From: Marinospirillum sp035271045
Lineage (GTDB): Bacteria > Pseudomonadota > Gammaproteobacteria > Pseudomonadales > Halomonadaceae
Direction: 5' to 3'
DNA length: 60,934 nucleotides
Assembly: GCF_035271045.1 (NCBI RefSeq)
Contig: NZ_DATESC010000003.1
Location: forward strand, 1-60,934
Part shown: positions 59,033 through 60,934 of the stretch, in pieces
How positions within the stretch are numbered: the first letter of the stretch is position 1
Layout of the letters: each line of letters opens with the position of its first letter
Program-made: the position numbers and the translations under genes
The notes under the pieces: model-generated
What the model was told of the DNA's origin: nothing
The model's input: only the letters and a program-made list of their open reading frames with translations
Database searches by the model: none

Positions 59033-59867
59033 ACAACCAAATAAGCTAGCACGTGAGTTAGGGCGTATTTGCTATGCTGCTGGCGAAGCCATTATGCGAA
59101 TCTATGTTCGTCCAGAGCTTTGGGCTGCTTCTGAAAAACAAGATGCTTCACCCGTAACAGCAGCAGATTTAGCAGCAAACCGAGTTATTTGTAATGGTTT
59201 AGCGCAATTAATGCCCCGATTACCTGTGTTAACTGAAGAAGAAGCTGAAACGGCTTGGTCAGCAAGGCGGCAATGGGCGCGTTATTGGTTGGTTGACCCC
59301 TTAGATGGTACAAAAGAGTTTTTAGCGCGTAATGGTGAATTTAGCGTTAATATTGCGCTTATAGAGCATGGGCAAACTATATTTGGCATGGTGCATTTGC
59401 CCGTTAGTGGTGTTACTTATTATGGCAGTCGTTATTACGGCAGTTTTTTACAACCACGTGAAGGCGAAGCTCGTAAATTACAAACCCGTGCTTTACCTTG
59501 GCCTAAAATGGATGTCGTTGCTAGTCATCGTCATGGTCAAGAAAAGTTACAGCCTTTAATTGAAGCGCTTGAGTTGGCGGGTGCTGAAGTTAAGCATATG
59601 TCTTTAGGTAGCTCACTTAAACTTTGTAAAATTGCTGAAGGGGTTGCTGATTTTTATCCGCGCTTAGGTCCAACCAGTGAGTGGGATACTGCTGCAGCGC
59701 AGGCGGTTGTTGAAGGTGCGGGTGGTCGAGTGTTGGATTGGTCTTTTCGGTCGCTTATTTACAACCAAAAACCTGACATACTTAACCCTGAGTTTATGGT
59801 GATTGGTGATTTAAACCACCCTTGGCAAGAATGGTTAGCACCTTTTGTGAAAAATAAATCTGATTAA
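58995..59867 (+). CDS. cysQ: 3'(2'),5'-bisphosphate nucleotidase CysQ
   Basis: A 290-residue inositol-monophosphatase-like enzyme that removes 3'-phosphoadenosine 5'-phosphate from sulfate assimilation. The metal site is WLVDPLDGTKEFLARNGEF and the second motif is PTSEWDTAAAQAVVEGAG. LTEEEAETAWSARRQ supplies further acidic ligands. The ATG at 58995 overlaps nudE by 38 bases. A GTG at 59025 would give a shorter, equally plausible start. The nudE-cysQ pair is widely conserved in gammaproteobacteria. Confidence 0.95.
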   Translation: MSTNNFRNTTVLEQPNKLARELGRICYAAGEAIMRIYVRPELWAASEKQDASPVTAADLAANRVICNGLAQLMPRLPVLTEEEAETAWSARRQWARYWLVDPLDGTKEFLARNGEFSVNIALIEHGQTIFGMVHLPVSGVTYYGSRYYGSFLQPREGEARKLQTRALPWPKMDVVASHRHGQEKLQPLIEALELAGAEVKHMSLGSSLKLCKIAEGVADFYPRLGPTSEWDTAAAQAVVEGAGGRVLDWSFRSLIYNQKPDILNPEFMVIGDLNHPWQEWLAPFVKNKSD

Positions 59868-59893
59868 TTGAGTCGAGTGATTAGCTTGTTAAG

Positions 59894-60298
59894 CTACTCA
59901 GTAACTTTGGGGGCGTTGTTAATGTCCATCGGGTTAGCTTGCAACAGTAAAGGATTACAATTGCGTAATATTACTTGCCCTTCCAATACGCTACCGCGTG
60001 AGTACTCTCGGAAAACGCATTCGTTTTTAATAGGGTTGTAGCTTTCTATCCATAAATGCTCGTCTTTCCAAGTTACACCTAAGTGATGTTGGCCATCAGG
60101 TATTTGGACAATCATTGATCCACCGTAACGCTTCACTAAAAGTTGTTCTAGGTAAAAGTAGTAGAAAGAGTAACTAAGCGTACCGAGTAAAGCGGCTACA
60201 ACAAATGCTGATTTTGGCATTGAAAAACGTACTGCGACCAGATAAAAAATAGTAAAAATAACGACTAAATTAATAATCCAGTAAATAGTAGTTAACAT
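59894..60298 (-). CDS. Hypothetical small membrane protein
   Basis: 134 residues. Two hydrophobic helices (~5-24 and 30-48) are followed by a ~80-residue soluble region with a Trp/Glu-rich strand (VTWKDEHLWIESYNPIKNEC) and two Cys. No family is recognised. It is convergent with cysQ (27 bases between stops) and divergent from the DUF2892-like gene. An SBS-like SlmA site lies within it. Confidence 0.6.
   Translation of the reverse strand: MLTTIYWIINLVVIFTIFYLVAVRFSMPKSAFVVAALLGTLSYSFYYFYLEQLLVKRYGGSMIVQIPDGQHHLGVTWKDEHLWIESYNPIKNECVFREYSRGSVLEGQVILRNCNPLLLQANPMDINNAPKVTE
59998..60009. promoter_or_regulatory. Putative SlmA-binding site (SBS)
   Basis: GTGAGTACTCTC differs by one base from the palindromic SBS consensus GTGAGTACTCAC bound by SlmA, which is encoded in this window. 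It lies inside a coding region, as many SBS do. Confidence 0.45.
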
Positions 60299-60497
60299 GT
60301 TTAACTCCTAAAAGTGCTCAGTTGATGGGGGATTAGTTGGTTGATTACAAAATAGGGCGTATAGGCTTATGCTGTCAATTAGTGACAACTTTAATGGTTT
60401 AGCCTATTAAAAGCAGTCCAGCTTTACTTGCAGCTAAACTTATATAGTGATAGATTGTGCTAATTAAGTACTTCCTTAATTAATGGTGGAGAAACAG

Positions 60498-60701
60498 ATG
60501 AACATTGATCGCGCCCTATTGGTTTTTGCTGGTGTGATGGTTTTAGTAAGTTTAGTATTGACTACGCAAGTTAATGAAAACTTTATTTGGTTTACTGCCT
60601 TTATCGCTGTAAACATGATGCAGGCTAGTTTTACTGGTTTTTGTCCAGCAGTAATTGTCTTTAAAAAGCTAGGTGTTAAGTCTGGTAGTGCATTTAAGTA
60701 A
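60498..60701 (+). CDS. DUF2892 / YgaP-like transmembrane protein
   Basis: 67 residues with two membrane helices: MNIDRALLVFAGVMVLVSLV, then ENFIWFTAFIAVNMMQASFT followed by GFCPAVIVFKKLGV. The N-terminal MNxDR and G-x-C-P-A motif after helix 2 are characteristic of the DUF2892 family, sometimes fused to rhodanese domains as in YgaP. I use the ATG at 60498 with GGTGGAG five bases upstream. The function is unknown; sulfur or cyanide handling is suggested for fused relatives only. Confidence 0.85.
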   Translation: MNIDRALLVFAGVMVLVSLVLTTQVNENFIWFTAFIAVNMMQASFTGFCPAVIVFKKLGVKSGSAFK

Positions 60702-60771
60702 AAAACACTTGCAATAAATTGGGCGCTCTATACAATAGGTGTTCGTTGTGAGGAAGCAGTTGAGCCTTGCA

Positions 60772-60837
60772 AGAAAAGAATTAAAAGTCAAGCAAATAAC
60801 CCTTGACACTGAAGCGAAACGCTGTAGAATTCGCTTC
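60772..60837 (+). promoter_or_regulatory. Strong promoter, probably rRNA operon P1
   Basis: -35 TTGACA (60803-60808), a 16-base spacer, -10 TAGAAT (60825-60830), and a GC-containing discriminator (TCGCTTCC) after it. An AT-rich UP-element-like stretch covers 60772-60802. The structure and the boxA downstream are those of rRNA operon promoters. Confidence 0.85.
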
Positions 60838-60881
60838 CTGATTCGGCAAGTTGTTCAGTTAAGCCACTTGCCTTGAGTCAA

Positions 60882-60934
60882 CGCTCTTTAAGAATGAAGC
60901 ATCAGGAACATTCATGTGGGCGCTTGCGGGATGA
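60882..60934 (+). other. rRNA operon leader with boxA (window edge)
   Basis: CGCTCTTTAAGAAT (60882-60895) matches the boxA antiterminator core (TGCTCTTTAACA). The following ATTCATGTGGGCGCTTGCGG (60910-60929) resembles the 16S leader of pseudomonads (GTGTGGGTGCTTGTG). The 16S rRNA gene should begin just right of the window. Confidence 0.8.

Noticed and set aside
59875..59900. Small hairpin TAGCTT/AAGCTA between cysQ and the small membrane protein
   Set aside because: Only 6 bp with no T-run on either strand, so I do not call a terminator.
1..60934. CRISPR arrays, insertion sequences, prophage genes and tRNA genes
   Set aside because: I looked for regularly spaced repeats, transposase or integrase motifs, phage structural genes and tRNA TPsiC-loop sequences and saw none that held up.

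Overview
The window is about 61 kb of chromosome from a gammaproteobacterium. Almost every block is housekeeping, in gene orders I know from Pseudomonas/Oceanospirillales-type and enterobacterial genomes: slmA-argB-algC-dut-coaBC / radC-rpmB-rpmG-mutM, hisBHAF, argS-ftsN-hslV-hslU, ubiE-ubiJ-ubiB-hisE-tatABC, hemB-ppk1, and pckA-hslO-hslR-yrfG / nudE-cysQ. Ubiquinone genes, a Mg-type HemB, a Zur-controlled FolE2, MipA and a Tat-exported HiPIP suggest an aerobic or facultative, probably aquatic member, perhaps Oceanospirillales-like. No genus can be fixed from the sequence alone, and I see no 16S rRNA.

Layout. Positions 1-4.6 kb look accessory: a cut-off CynX-type MFS transporter, a MarR regulator coupled to a pRiA4b-ORF3 family gene, a yefM-yoeB toxin-antitoxin pair, a DUF6880-like protein and a LysE exporter. 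Two copies of a ~40-bp repeat, faintly attC-like, sit at both ends of the toxin-antitoxin/DUF6880 part. From 4.7 to 12.9 kb come maf, folE2 behind a Zur box, dapF, and glnK-amtB behind a sigma-54 promoter with two NtrC-type sites. A beta-barrel protein and a YgiW / two-component module follow. From 13 to 22.6 kb lie slmA, argB, algC, dut, coaBC, radC, the L28/L33 ribosomal genes, mutM and a small run with an orphan gcvH. From 22.6 to 26.7 kb is hisBHAF with an MFS gene at its end. From 26.8 to 37 kb are argS, ftsN-like, hslVU, ubiE/J/B, hisE and tatABC.

Two stretches are the most promising as little-described systems. At 37.2-40.1 kb two tandem oxygen-binding-diiron (ODP/FprA-fold) proteins with complete metal ligands precede an HD-GYP protein that has lost its HD dyad. 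An FNR-like box lies just upstream, so this looks like an O2 or redox input attached to a c-di-GMP-type output. At 44.0-47.1 kb a ZorA/ZorB-like ion-driven motor pair (MotA/ExbB-fold protein with a long coiled-coil tail, plus a MotB/OmpA-fold partner) is packed 1-31 bp from a CxxC protein and a DUF3087 membrane protein, directly behind pgi. ZorC, ZorD and ZorE are absent.

The last 13 kb hold psd, mipA, sanA, mscS, a PilJ-type chemoreceptor, HiPIP, pckA, hslO-hslR-yrfG, nudE-cysQ and two small membrane proteins. The window ends inside what looks like an rRNA operon leader: a strong promoter, boxA and the start of the 16S leader. I found no CRISPR array, insertion sequence, prophage or complete tRNA gene.
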